Part shown: one piece after another, positions 24,676 to 33,078 of the stretch | Layout: every line of letters starts with the position of its first letter | Position numbering within the stretch: the stretch's first letter is position 1 | Position numbers and translations under genes: made by a program | Source: Bacillota bacterium | GTDB taxonomy: Bacteria; Bacillota; Clostridia; Acetivibrionales; Acetivibrionaceae | Length of the DNA stretch: 64,000 bases | Assembly: GCA_023398495.1 (NCBI GenBank) | Contig: JAEWSG010000220.1 | Coordinates: forward strand, 1 to 64,000 | Direction: 5' to 3' | Notes under the pieces: generated by a model | Seen by the model: only the letters and a program-made list of their open reading frames with translations | The model's database searches: none | What the model was told of the DNA's origin: nothing

Positions 24676-24884
24676 CTGTTTTAGTGTCAAATGACGCAAT
24701 TACTTGACCTGAGCCTTAGAAACTGTTGCCGAAGTCTTAAATAATTTGAAGCAAAAATGCCAAGGATGGCATTTTTAGCGTCTTAAGGACAGGATGTCCT
24801 ATAGACGCGTGCGAGAATTATTAAGTCGAGGCTTACAGTATCTATGCGAAGGTCACGTAATGGAGTTGTTTGACACTAAAACAG
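24676..24884 (+). ncRNA. candidate structured RNA (about 210 nt) with two GGA-loop hairpins
   Basis: No coding sequence is seen here. The ends pair perfectly over 16 bp (24676-24691 with 24869-24884). Inside, in nested order: 24699-24709 with 24851-24861 (10 pairs, one mismatch), 24710-24717 with 24828-24835 (8 pairs with two G-U), and 24736-24746 with 24816-24825 (one bulged A). Two hairpins lie at the tip: 24753-24761/24768-24776 with loop AAGGAT, and 24778-24783/24803-24808 plus 24786-24790/24796-24800 with loop AGGAT. Both loops present GGA as in CsrA/RsmA sites (CAAGGAUG, ACAGGAUGU). It lies 67 nt or more after a terminator and 136 nt before a regulator gene. Family not recognised; a palindromic mobile element is the alternative. 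Confidence 0.6.
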
Positions 24885-25020
24885 TAGGCACTCCCTTCAT
24901 ACAGATTCTAAACTATACACCCCCCTCCCATACCATGGTGTGGTAGAAATCAAGTGTTATTTATGATAAACTTTAAACATAAGGTAATTAATCAATGACA
25001 GTAAAGGAGCAAGTTCTTTA
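24885..25020 (+). promoter_or_regulatory. region upstream of the P-loop/TPR/AraC regulator
   Basis: This stretch holds a C-rich tract (ACACCCCCCTCCC near 24918-24930) followed by TACCATGGTGTGGTA, a short imperfect palindrome, and an AAAGGAG ribosome site. The C-tract is reminiscent of the -35 region of SigI-type promoters in Bacillus, but no clear -10 element follows, so this is only suggestive. Confidence 0.3.
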
Positions 25021-27408
25021 ATGAGTAATTCCTGTATAAAGCAAAATATAAACAAATCTGTAGAATGTGATTTTTCCTGTCTGATTGAGAGGGAAGAGGC
25101 TCTTTTGAAGGTACGGAGCTTTTTTGACACTCTGGCCGCCGAAAAAAGAGGTATACTCAGGGTGGTAGGTAATCATGGCTCGGGCAGGACACGTTTTTTA
25201 AATGAAATAGCTCAAAGAGCTGTTGAATATGGTTTTGAACTGGGGTTTATTAATGCTGAAGCAAAAACAAGTGCGGAAGATACTGATGACAAGTATTTTC
25301 TTATAGATACTGAAAAAATGGATATACCGGATTTTGAGAGATATATAGCCAGTAGGTTGGAGAAAAGTAAAAGAAGCGGGTTAATTATAGTGGTAGATAA
25401 TGCACTTAATATAAATAATAAAGCACTGAGTTTTATAAGACAGGTGTTAGAAAGCAGAATACCTGTCAAGCTGGGTGTAGCGTATTCAATTGAACCGGAG
25501 AAGGTATTCGCTTTGGATTATACTGAAGTTCAAAGGTATGCTACTGTCTGTATAAATCCTTTATCTCCCGAAGGTGTCCGACTGTGGATTAAGAGTACAT
25601 TAGCCTGGGAAGATATTCCTAAAGCTTTTCTTAAATGGCTTTATGGTGAAACGAGAGGTTTACCAAAGCTTTTACAGGAAAATGTAAGCTGCCTTTTGCA
25701 GAACGGTTTTTTGACATACGATACCTCAGGTGGCTGGAGGGTTTTAGGTAATTATATTGAGCTTGAGATAGCAGATAAAAACGATGAAAAAGAGGATAAA
25801 GTGAATTATGACCAGTTGGTGCCCAAAACAGGAGATTTTGAGAGAGATCTAAGGCTGACAAACAGCATGGGTCATTTTTGGGATACTTGGGAATATTGGA
25901 GCGAAGGCTTGACAAGATTGAAAAGAATACTCGAAAAACATGAAGAGGAACCGAAACTGGAAAATGTGAGGTTATACATATGGTTTGCACGGTTGACCAA
26001 TATAAAAGGTGACCATGAACAGGTTATAGCTATTCTCAAGGATGGCTTGGAGCTGTTTCGAAAAGCACAAGACAGAGAAGGAGAAGCTGAGGTGCTTTAC
26101 ATGACGGCTTTAGCTTTAAGCATTCATGGCAACCTTGCAAAAGTATCAGAGTTGCTTCAGAAAAGTCTTCTGATATATAGGGTTAATGAAGATAAACAGG
26201 GTATAATCTGTGTCCTTCAGTACCTGACAATGGTGTATTATTACCAAGGTGAGTATGAGAAGGCAGAAATTTGTGCGGTTGAAGGTCTGGAGATATGCAG
26301 GGAACTAGAGGATACAAGGGGAACCTCGAGATTCCTGCTTAGATTAGGAATGGTTGCAAGAGGTAATGGAAAATTTGGAAAAGCAATGAAAATGTTTCAT
26401 GAATACCTGAAAATATGTGAGAAACTTGGCTACAAGGAGGGTATTTCAAATGCTCTGATAAATATTGCTGAGATGTCAAGGTCTCAGCAAAACTATAGCT
26501 TTGCAAGAGACTACTACGAAAGATGCCTTAAACTGGTTCGTGAGATAGGGTACAATTCGCTGATTGCACGAACTCTTAAGGATCTTGGAGAGATTGCCAG
26601 GTACGAAGGAGATTTTGACAATGCAGGCAAGTTGTTTCAAGAGAGTTTGAGTGTATTGGAAAAATCCAAGGATAATGGTGAAACAATGTGGTTATACCGT
26701 AATATAGCAGAACTTGAGATGCAGAAACAATGCTATTCATCGGCTAAGGAACTATATTTGAAAGGTTTGAAGGTATTCCGAAGCAGCAGGCAGGTTAGCC
26801 TGACGTATGCTTTATTGGTATTTGAAGGCCTTGCCGACATTGCATTTGCCCAGGAGGAACTTACTAGGGCGGCAAGACTCATTGGTGCTGCTGACAAATT
26901 GTTTGAAGTTGCAGGAAAACTTATTTCCAAAAACGATTTTGCACAGTTCCATACCCGACATTGGAAGATAAAAGAGAAAATGAACAGGGAAGCTTATGAA
27001 GCCGCATGGAGTGAAGGAAATATCATGAGCTATGAGATGGCAATCGACTATGCCATGGCCACGGAAGATAAGGACGACAAGCTGGACGGTGATATGGCTG
27101 AAAAAATGATTAACTATGTAAAGGGAAATTATAACAATGACATATCTCTTAATGATATATCGGAGTACTTTAATATGTCTCCCTGTTATTTGAGTACAAT
27201 GTTCAAATATTATACCGGAGAAAATTTCAAGGATTATCTTAATTTTTACAGGGTTAAAAAAGCCAAAGAGTATCTGAAAAACGGTAAGACAAAGGTAGGT
27301 GTTGTTGCAAAGCTGGTTGGCTGCAACAATATAAATACTTTTATACGCATTTTTAAGAAATACGAGGGGATATCTCCCGGGCAATATATTGAGAGCTTAT
27401 ATTTTTAG
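25021..27408 (+). CDS. large regulator: P-loop NTPase-like, TPR repeats and AraC DNA-binding domain
   Basis: Cytoplasmic 795 aa protein with the layout of a STAND/MalT-like signalling ATPase but ending in an AraC domain instead of LuxR. Residues 20-260 hold a degenerate P-loop (GNHGSGRT near 49-56, with Arg in place of the catalytic Lys) and a Walker B-like LIIVVDNA. Residues about 300-670 consist of TPR-like helices (HEQVIAILKDGLELFRKA, YEKAEICAVEGLEICREL, YSSAKELYLKGLKVFRSS). The last 100 residues are an AraC domain (ISLNDISEYFNMSPCYLSTMFK and VGVVAKLVGCNNINTFIRIFKKYEGISPGQY). There is no membrane segment. Its position between a cellulase and sigI-rsgI suggests polysaccharide-linked control; the ligand is unknown. 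Confidence 0.87.
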   Translation: MSNSCIKQNINKSVECDFSCLIEREEALLKVRSFFDTLAAEKRGILRVVGNHGSGRTRFLNEIAQRAVEYGFELGFINAEAKTSAEDTDDKYFLIDTEKMDIPDFERYIASRLEKSKRSGLIIVVDNALNINNKALSFIRQVLESRIPVKLGVAYSIEPEKVFALDYTEVQRYATVCINPLSPEGVRLWIKSTLAWEDIPKAFLKWLYGETRGLPKLLQENVSCLLQNGFLTYDTSGGWRVLGNYIELEIADKNDEKEDKVNYDQLVPKTGDFERDLRLTNSMGHFWDTWEYWSEGLTRLKRILEKHEEEPKLENVRLYIWFARLTNIKGDHEQVIAILKDGLELFRKAQDREGEAEVLYMTALALSIHGNLAKVSELLQKSLLIYRVNEDKQGIICVLQYLTMVYYYQGEYEKAEICAVEGLEICRELEDTRGTSRFLLRLGMVARGNGKFGKAMKMFHEYLKICEKLGYKEGISNALINIAEMSRSQQNYSFARDYYERCLKLVREIGYNSLIARTLKDLGEIARYEGDFDNAGKLFQESLSVLEKSKDNGETMWLYRNIAELEMQKQCYSSAKELYLKGLKVFRSSRQVSLTYALLVFEGLADIAFAQEELTRAARLIGAADKLFEVAGKLISKNDFAQFHTRHWKIKEKMNREAYEAAWSEGNIMSYEMAIDYAMATEDKDDKLDGDMAEKMINYVKGNYNNDISLNDISEYFNMSPCYLSTMFKYYTGENFKDYLNFYRVKKAKEYLKNGKTKVGVVAKLVGCNNINTFIRIFKKYEGISPGQYIESLYF

Positions 27409-27565
27409 TCGTACCTGATTATTCTTTTTCAAAAGAAATAGTGATAAATCAAAAATAATGTCTATGTAAAAGTATATTATGTTTGAATATAATGAGATTG
27501 GAGTTATAAACTATTACTACCCTTAAGATAAGTTTTAGCTCATACTTCTTTTTCTCTTTTAGAGA

Positions 27566-27600
27566 CCTCTTTCTTCAAACGTAAGAAGAAAGGGGTTATT
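27566..27600 (+). terminator. terminator after the large AraC regulator
   Basis: CCTCTTTCTTC (27566-27576) pairs with GAAGAAAGGGG (27585-27595) over an 8-nt loop and is followed by TTATTTG. Confidence 0.7.
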
Positions 27601-27770
27601 TGTTATATCTGTCAATATTAGCCCAAAATATGCTCCGAGTAAACAAATCTGCCCATAAAGAACGGAGATTTATATTCCAAATTTTCTGATTAGAGTTTAT
27701 AATATAAAATGATATGCATGAAATAATAAGTAGTTGCCGAATTAATATGCTTGAAGGGAGCTTGATTTAT
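27601..27770 (+). promoter_or_regulatory. sigI upstream region
   Basis: AT-rich sequence upstream of sigI. SigI factors usually activate their own operon, so a SigI-type promoter is expected here. GCCCAAAAT near 27622 followed by CCGAGTAAA is a possible but unproven match. No consensus sigma-A promoter stands out. Confidence 0.3.
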
Positions 27771-28526
27771 TTGAATGTCCGCAATATATTTATGCCAGCT
27801 AAGAAAAACACTAAAGATCGGACTGATAATACATTTATAATGACCTTACAAAACATTAAAGGTGGGAACAGAGCTTTAAGAAACGAGTTTATATCCAGTT
27901 ATATACCGTTTATTTTGAAAGTGACCTCAAAAACTTTGGGGAAATTTATAGATGTCCAGAACAGTGATGAATACAGTATTGCGATGTCAGCTTTTAACGA
28001 GTCAATTGACAGCTATGATTTTAGTAAAAACTATAACTTCTTTTTGTTTTCTGAGCAGGTTATAAAGCGCAGGCTGATTGATTTTTCTAGAAAGAACAGC
28101 AGGCAGAAGGAATATCCGTTTTCATATTTTGAAGAAAATTATGACTTTAATGAAGAACCCTATTTGAACTCTTCCTATTTCAGCATGGAGGATATAGAGT
28201 CGAGAGAATCAATAGAAGACTTCATTAACAGACTTAGAGAATTTGATATATCAATGATGGACTTGACACAAAACATTCCCAAGCACAAAGATTCCCGGAG
28301 GCTTTGCATCAAGATAGCCAAAGCTCTGGCAGAAGATGAGCATTTGTTTCAAAAGCTTAAGAAAAATAAGAGTATACCTAGAAATGAGCTCAGGAATCAG
28401 ATTGGGGTGCATAACAAGACAATTGGAAATAATAGAAAATACATCATTGCGTTATGTTTGATTATGAGGGGAGATCTTCAGATTTCACAGAAATATTTGC
28501 AGTATACCGATGAAGGGGGTAGGTAG
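27771..28526 (+). CDS. sigI: SigI family RNA polymerase sigma factor
   Basis: Alternative sigma-70 family factor of the SigI group. In cellulosome-producing clostridia several SigI factors drive genes for plant-wall degradation. Region 2-like helices are visible (LRNEFISSYIPFILKVTSK, then EYSIAMSAFNESIDSYDFSKNYNFFLFSEQVIKRRLIDFSRK). The C-terminal SigI-specific domain contains IPRNELRNQIGVHNKTIGNNRKYIIALCLIMRGD, the probable -35-binding helix-turn-helix. Start is uncertain: a TTG at 27771 lies about 10 nt after GGGAG, and an ATG at 27792 would also keep the family start; upstream in-frame ATGs at 27714 and 27747 lack ribosome sites. The anti-sigma gene begins 1 nt after its stop, indicating tight coupling. 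Confidence 0.92.
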   Translation: MNVRNIFMPAKKNTKDRTDNTFIMTLQNIKGGNRALRNEFISSYIPFILKVTSKTLGKFIDVQNSDEYSIAMSAFNESIDSYDFSKNYNFFLFSEQVIKRRLIDFSRKNSRQKEYPFSYFEENYDFNEEPYLNSSYFSMEDIESRESIEDFINRLREFDISMMDLTQNIPKHKDSRRLCIKIAKALAEDEHLFQKLKKNKSIPRNELRNQIGVHNKTIGNNRKYIIALCLIMRGDLQISQKYLQYTDEGGR

Positions 28527-28527
28527 C

Positions 28528-30057
28528 ATGGTTCGATTGGGAATAGTATACGAGATTCACAGTAGTAAGGCAGTAGTTATGACGCCGGATAGTGAATTTT
28601 TAGTAATAAAGAAAACACGGGATATGTACGTCGGACAACAGGTCAAATTCAATATTCAGGACGTACGTAAGACTTTAAAGCCGATTTATAAATATGTTTC
28701 AATTGCGTCAAGTATTGCTGCGGTCTTTGTTCTGGTATTTATGTTTTCCAGGGTTTCGTTCAAGGACAGTGTTTACGGGTATGTAAGTGTTGACATTAAC
28801 CCAAGTATTGAATTTTCAGTTGATAAGGAATTTGAAGTTTTAGAAACAAAAGCTTTGAATTCTGATGGCGAAGTTATTGTCAGCGAGCTTGATGCTAAAG
28901 GTAAGAATGTCTACGATGTAATAACAGATATACTCGATGAGTCTGAGGCACATGGGTATATTAAAGAGGATAAAAATAACCTTGTTCTTGTATCAGTTTC
29001 TCTAAATGACAAAAGTAAAGACTATTCACAAAACAAAAGTGATGAAGAGAGAGAGCTTGAGGGATTTTTGCTCAATCTTGACAAAAAACTAAATAATGAA
29101 AATAGTGACTATATTAAAGGTAGGGTTATAAAGGTTACACCGGCAGAAAGAAAAGCCGCTGAACAAAAAGAGCTTTCAATGGGAAAATACTATCTGATGG
29201 AGAAAGCAAGGGAAAGCGGAGTGGGTTTATCTTCGGGAGAGTTAAAAACCAAAGAAATATCAGACTTACTGGCAGCTATTTATGCTAATAATAGTACTTC
29301 AGAAGTTCCTAAAGTAAAACCTGATGTGCAGCAAGGGAAAGAGGGAGACAAAAGTACTGCCAATCCTAAAACCAGTTCAGATAATGGTGTGGTAGCATCA
29401 CCTACTGCAACAAAGCCCGGAAAGACCCAAGGCAAACCGACTACAAAACCGGTAACAAAGACGCCCGCAGTTCAAACAACTGCTGCTGTGAAGCCTACAG
29501 CTTCTGTTTCAAAAACGGTTAACCCTACAGCTACAGTTAAAACGGGTGATTATAACAATGATTCCGGTTTGAAGCTGCAAATAATAAGTTTGGAAAAGCA
29601 GGATAAATGTAATATTATAAGTTCGAGAATAAGAGTTATCAATACAGGTAAAACAGATATTGATCTTTCAAAAATAAAAGTAAGGTACTATTTTACAAAA
29701 GAAAATAAAACAAATAAAAACGGTAAGAATGCAAATCTTGAATCGGCAGTGTATAATTACAGTAAAGGAAAAGTAAGTGATGAAAACTATTGCAGGCAGC
29801 AGACAACAAAGAATGTAGTAATTAGTTTTCACGAGGTTTCCGGTACTGATATGTATATGGAAATGAGCTTCCAATCGGGTATATTAAAGAGTGGTGAATA
29901 TGCCTATGTAATGAGTGCCTTCAATAAGAGTGACTGGAGCCAATTTGATCAGACTAATGACTACTCCTTTACGAATAAAGGCAATGAATTTCAAGATAGC
30001 ACAAATATAACGGCATACATTTCGGATTCATTGGTTTGGGGTATAGAACCATATTAA
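28528..30057 (+). CDS. rsgI: RsgI-like transmembrane anti-sigma factor with C-terminal CBM3
   Basis: Membrane anti-sigma factor that holds SigI until polysaccharide is sensed outside. Residues 1-50 form the RsgI_N sigma-binding domain (LGIVYEIHSSKAVVMTPDSEFLVIKK). A membrane helix spans 54-75. Just outside lies SVDINPSIEF, where Asn91-Pro92 is the autoproteolysis site known in this family. A conserved beta/alpha domain (to about 250) is followed by a Pro/Thr/Lys linker (about 260-345). A cellulose-binding CBM3-like domain forms the C-terminus (LKLQIISLEKQDKCNIISSRIRVINT to NDYSFTNKGNEFQDSTNITAYISDSLVWGIEPY). The ATG at 28528 follows AAGGGGGTAGG. Cellulose is the likely ligand. Confidence 0.95.
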   Translation: MVRLGIVYEIHSSKAVVMTPDSEFLVIKKTRDMYVGQQVKFNIQDVRKTLKPIYKYVSIASSIAAVFVLVFMFSRVSFKDSVYGYVSVDINPSIEFSVDKEFEVLETKALNSDGEVIVSELDAKGKNVYDVITDILDESEAHGYIKEDKNNLVLVSVSLNDKSKDYSQNKSDEERELEGFLLNLDKKLNNENSDYIKGRVIKVTPAERKAAEQKELSMGKYYLMEKARESGVGLSSGELKTKEISDLLAAIYANNSTSEVPKVKPDVQQGKEGDKSTANPKTSSDNGVVASPTATKPGKTQGKPTTKPVTKTPAVQTTAAVKPTASVSKTVNPTATVKTGDYNNDSGLKLQIISLEKQDKCNIISSRIRVINTGKTDIDLSKIKVRYYFTKENKTNKNGKNANLESAVYNYSKGKVSDENYCRQQTTKNVVISFHEVSGTDMYMEMSFQSGILKSGEYAYVMSAFNKSDWSQFDQTNDYSFTNKGNEFQDSTNITAYISDSLVWGIEPY

Positions 30058-30067
30058 TCAACAACAA

Positions 30068-30117
30068 TATCGCAGCGGAAGCTACAATCAAAGTAGTAAG
30101 TTACGTTGCGATAAACA
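30068..30117 (+). repeat. 50-nt hairpin repeat, copy A (3' of rsgI)
   Basis: Starts TATCGCAG and ends TTGCGATAAACA; the outer 8 nt pair with one G-U. The core CAATCAAAGTAGTAAG is identical to the copy after fapA (4222-4271, minus strand), and CTAC/GTAG closes an AATCAAA loop. It lies 10 nt after the rsgI stop and just before its terminator. Confidence 0.65.
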
Positions 30118-30129
30118 GATGAATAGTAT

Positions 30130-30168
30130 AACGCCTGTTTTCTCAGAGAAGAGAAGACAGGCGTTTTT
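30130..30168 (+). terminator. terminator of the sigI-rsgI operon
   Basis: AACGCCTG...TTCTC pairs with GAGAAG...CAGGCGTT and is followed by TTTTGTTGTT. It is a strong GC-containing stem with a U-tract. Confidence 0.88.
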
Positions 30169-30229
30169 GTTGTTATAAAATAAATATTTCGTAGCAATTA
30201 AAGAAGTAAAAGGGTATTGATATTCTTTA

Positions 30230-31027
30230 TTATGTCCCCGTGCCGGAGTACCTGTTAACACCTTTATTCCATATCATATATGCTATAAAGAAAAGTACAA
30301 TGCCAATAAACGGAGAAATAAAAGCAAGATTGCTGTGAGCACCCGGTCTTAAGAATATCTGAGATGGATAAAATGCAATAAAGCCAATAGGCAATATAAA
30401 TGTGAACATGAATTTGAAGAATCTATTAAATATTGTAACAGGGTATTTGGCGAAGCTGTGGAGTCGTAAAGCAAAGCTTATCAAGGCGGTTGGATCTGTT
30501 GCCCAAAAACCCATGGAACCTGCAATAATCATTAAAGATATAATAATAAGTGCAGCACCGCACAAAGTAATAATCAGCAGCCCAAGTGATATAGGACTCC
30601 ATTTGAGGCCAAGGTGAATTGATGAATAGACAAGGATAACAATGCCCAAAATAAACTGATTTAGTCCCTTAACGTCAAAGTCGTCGGCCATATAATAAAA
30701 CATGGTATCCAGTGGTCTGAAGTAGTATTTTATAAAATTGCCTTCTCTTAAATGGTAACCCAGATTCCAGATATGAACAAAGAAAAGATGACCTATTATA
30801 AATGCAAGCTGGGAGTAGCCATATACAAATATAAGCTCATAATAGCCCCAACCTTCAAGGCTTGGAATGGTTTTAAACAGAACCCAGAGAGTGAATACGC
30901 CTATTATGTTTTCGAATACCACACCTATGGAGCTCATTATAAAATCGGCTCTGAACTGCATTCGCGCTTTAATGAACTGGGACATGATCATAAAATATAT
31001 TTTTATATAAAACTTAAGTGTTTTCAT
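30230..31027 (-). CDS. ABC-2 family (DUF990-like) transporter permease
   Basis: Membrane subunit of an ABC exporter. The 265 aa protein has six predicted helices and the pattern of the ABC-2/DUF990 group: an N-terminal RADFIMSSIGVVFENIIGVFTLW segment, then LREGNFIKYYFRPLD in the cytoplasmic loop. It is third in a minus-strand operon after the ATPase and another permease, ending 3 nt from the latter. Substrate is unknown. No ligand-binding or fusion partner is present. Confidence 0.87.
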   Translation of the reverse strand: MKTLKFYIKIYFMIMSQFIKARMQFRADFIMSSIGVVFENIIGVFTLWVLFKTIPSLEGWGYYELIFVYGYSQLAFIIGHLFFVHIWNLGYHLREGNFIKYYFRPLDTMFYYMADDFDVKGLNQFILGIVILVYSSIHLGLKWSPISLGLLIITLCGAALIIISLMIIAGSMGFWATDPTALISFALRLHSFAKYPVTIFNRFFKFMFTFILPIGFIAFYPSQIFLRPGAHSNLAFISPFIGIVLFFIAYMIWNKGVNRYSGTGT

Positions 31028-31030
31028 TTT

Positions 31031-31825
31031 CTAACCTCCATTAACTGTTAGGACTTTTATTGCCTTTCTGAAAAACAATCTGCTGACAACAATAAAAAAC
31101 AGTATCCAGAATAGTTGGTTTGCAATATAGTACAGGTAGTCTGATACTCCCATATTTATCGAAAGCAATATTGAAAGCGGAGCGTTATATATGGCCTGGA
31201 AAGGCAAAAACTCGATTATCCCCTTTATTGATTGGGGGTAAAAGCTCAAAGGTATGGACGCACCCGAAAGGAGCAGGATTATAACATTCTTGGTGTTTGA
31301 AACTCCCCAGATTGACTCGGTGTAAAAGGAAAGAAGTCCGATTATGTAGTCAATTGTAAAAGCAATCAAAAATGAAAGTATAACCGACAATACAAAGAAT
31401 GCCAGATTTATTCCTAGCGGTATATATGAACCGGCAATGATAAAGATAACTACCATTGACGGTATGGTTATTGATACAAGGTTGTTAAGTGCAAAGCCCG
31501 CTGCCCCGGCAAGGTTATACAACTGGTAGTCCATGGGTTTTGTAAGGTCTTTAATTATATTACCGCTCAAAATATTCCTGCTTATTTCAAATTCGCTATA
31601 GGTCTGAAAAAAGCAGCCTATCGAAGCGGCAATTGCAAGATAGATAAAAGTCTGCTCAAAGGTCATGCCGTTTAAAACACCATCAGAATTTTTATAAATT
31701 GAGGTCCATAAAAAATAGGTCAGTATTATGTACAGTATATTTCCAAAAACAGTGAGGAAGAAGTGCATCCTATATATTAACCCGCACATTAAACTATTTT
31801 TACACATGGTTAAATACTTAGTCAT
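31031..31825 (-). CDS. ABC-2 family (DUF990-like) transporter permease
   Basis: Second membrane subunit of the exporter, 264 aa with six predicted helices. It shares the loop pattern of its neighbour (EISRNILSGNIIKDLTKPMDYQLYNLAG). Its start overlaps the ATPase stop by 4 nt (ATGA), so the two are translationally coupled. Both permeases with the one ATPase probably form a heterodimeric ABC-2 exporter. The substrate cannot be told. Confidence 0.87.
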   Translation of the reverse strand: MTKYLTMCKNSLMCGLIYRMHFFLTVFGNILYIILTYFLWTSIYKNSDGVLNGMTFEQTFIYLAIAASIGCFFQTYSEFEISRNILSGNIIKDLTKPMDYQLYNLAGAAGFALNNLVSITIPSMVVIFIIAGSYIPLGINLAFFVLSVILSFLIAFTIDYIIGLLSFYTESIWGVSNTKNVIILLLSGASIPLSFYPQSIKGIIEFLPFQAIYNAPLSILLSINMGVSDYLYYIANQLFWILFFIVVSRLFFRKAIKVLTVNGG

Positions 31826-32832
31826 TTTAACTCACCTTCATATATTTTTTTTATAATGTTTTCGGTTTTTATCTCTTCAATCTTTACATCCTTGACAGGA
31901 TAGCTGCTCATTACATAATTCAGGACATTGGTCAACGGTACTTCATCCTGATTGATTGTGAGGCTTATCCAGCCATCATCCTGTTTTTCGAAGAGAATTC
32001 CACTTTTGGATGGAAAAGCACTTTTCAGATTTTTTTCAAGGTCTTCTTCAGGCATCCCCAAGTCAATTTTTAGCGTCCTGTATGCTCCAAACATTTTATT
32101 GATTTTTGACAGCTCGCCATCATATATTATCAGACCTTTGTCAATTATAATTATGCGTTTACACAGGGCTTCAATGTCACTTATATCATGGGTGGTCAGA
32201 AGTATGGTAGTATTTTTCTGCTCATTTAGTCCCTTTATAACAGCCCGAATTTTGCTTTTAATGGATACATCCAATCCGATTGTAGGCTCATCAAGGAAAA
32301 TAATCTTTGGATTGTGAAGAAATGATGCTGCTATATCGCAGAGCATTCTCTGGCCTAAGGACATAAATCTTACCGGTGTAGTGTAAAGGGATTTCAAATT
32401 GACCAGTTGGTCAAATATAGCCATATTTTCATCGTATACTTTTTTGTCTATCCTGTATATCTCCTTCAGGATCTTAAAGGACTCAATGACCGGAAGCTCC
32501 CACCAAAGCTGGGTTCTTTGGCCGAAAACCACTCCTATGTTCTGAACGTACTTTTTTCTGTCTTTATAGGGTACAAACCCGTTAATATTAATTTCGCCAC
32601 CGGAAGGTTCCAATACCCCTGTCATCATCTTTATTGTAGTAGATTTTCCTGCACCGTTTGGCCCAACAAAGCCAATTGTTTCACCTTCGGCTATTTTCAT
32701 AGATATTCCGTCAACAGCTTTTACTGTTTTGTAGTCCTTTGAAAAAAGATCCTTTGCAGCTCCAAGCAAACCTTCGTGACGGTTGAGGACTTTGAAGTGC
32801 TTGCTTAAGTTGTTGAGTTTGATTATTTCCAT
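31822..32832 (-). CDS. ABC-2 type exporter ATP-binding protein
   Basis: ATPase of the exporter, 336 aa. Walker A is GPNGAGKST, the Q-loop is around VFGQRTQLWWELPV, the signature is the variant MSLGQRMLCDIAAS, Walker B is IIFLDEPTIGLD, and the switch His is in LLTTHD. The 100-residue C-terminal extension is typical of DUF990-associated ATPases. A GGAGG site lies upstream of the ATG. It is first in a three-gene operon behind a promoter at 32903-32932. Confidence 0.93.
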   Translation of the reverse strand: MEIIKLNNLSKHFKVLNRHEGLLGAAKDLFSKDYKTVKAVDGISMKIAEGETIGFVGPNGAGKSTTIKMMTGVLEPSGGEININGFVPYKDRKKYVQNIGVVFGQRTQLWWELPVIESFKILKEIYRIDKKVYDENMAIFDQLVNLKSLYTTPVRFMSLGQRMLCDIAASFLHNPKIIFLDEPTIGLDVSIKSKIRAVIKGLNEQKNTTILLTTHDISDIEALCKRIIIIDKGLIIYDGELSKINKMFGAYRTLKIDLGMPEEDLEKNLKSAFPSKSGILFEKQDDGWISLTINQDEVPLTNVLNYVMSSYPVKDVKIEEIKTENIIKKIYEGELK

Positions 32833-32902
32833 TGATAAACCTCCTGGCCTGACAGCAATCCGAATTATGAAAGTTGACAGTAATTTTTTGAAAATTTTAA
32901 TT

Positions 32903-32932
32903 ATTCTATCAGCTTGTTTATGTAAATGTCAA
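32903..32932 (-). promoter_or_regulatory. promoter of the ABC exporter operon
   Basis: On the minus strand TTGACA (32932-32927) and TAGAAT (32908-32903) with an 18-bp spacer, about 70 bp upstream of the ATPase start. Confidence 0.7.
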
Positions 32933-32962
32933 TAGGCATATTGTCATGGCGTGTCATGGGGG

Positions 32963-33049
32963 TGCATATAACAAATATGAAGAAAAATATTCCAGAAACT
33001 TAAGTTTCGCAGCCTGGTCGTTGCATTTACTAAATGTGAAGAATAACAT
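32963..33049. repeat. imperfect 28-bp direct repeats upstream of the ABC operon
   Basis: TGCATATAACAAATATGAAG (32963 onward) and TGCATTTACTAAATGTGAAG (33022 onward) match at about 22 of 28 positions, 59 bp apart, upstream of the exporter promoter. They may be regulator-binding sites. The rest of the 32833-33144 gap holds the promoter and a terminator. Confidence 0.35.
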
Positions 33050-33078
33050 ACACCCCATAAGGTTAAGCTCGGAACATT

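Noticed and set aside
24676..24884. Group I or group II intron
   Set aside because: Too short, with no domain V or P7 signature and no interrupted gene at the borders.
24910..24935. SigI-type promoter at the C-tract before the P-loop/TPR/AraC gene
   Set aside because: The C-tract resembles a -35 element but no matching -10 was found, so it is only mentioned as suggestive.
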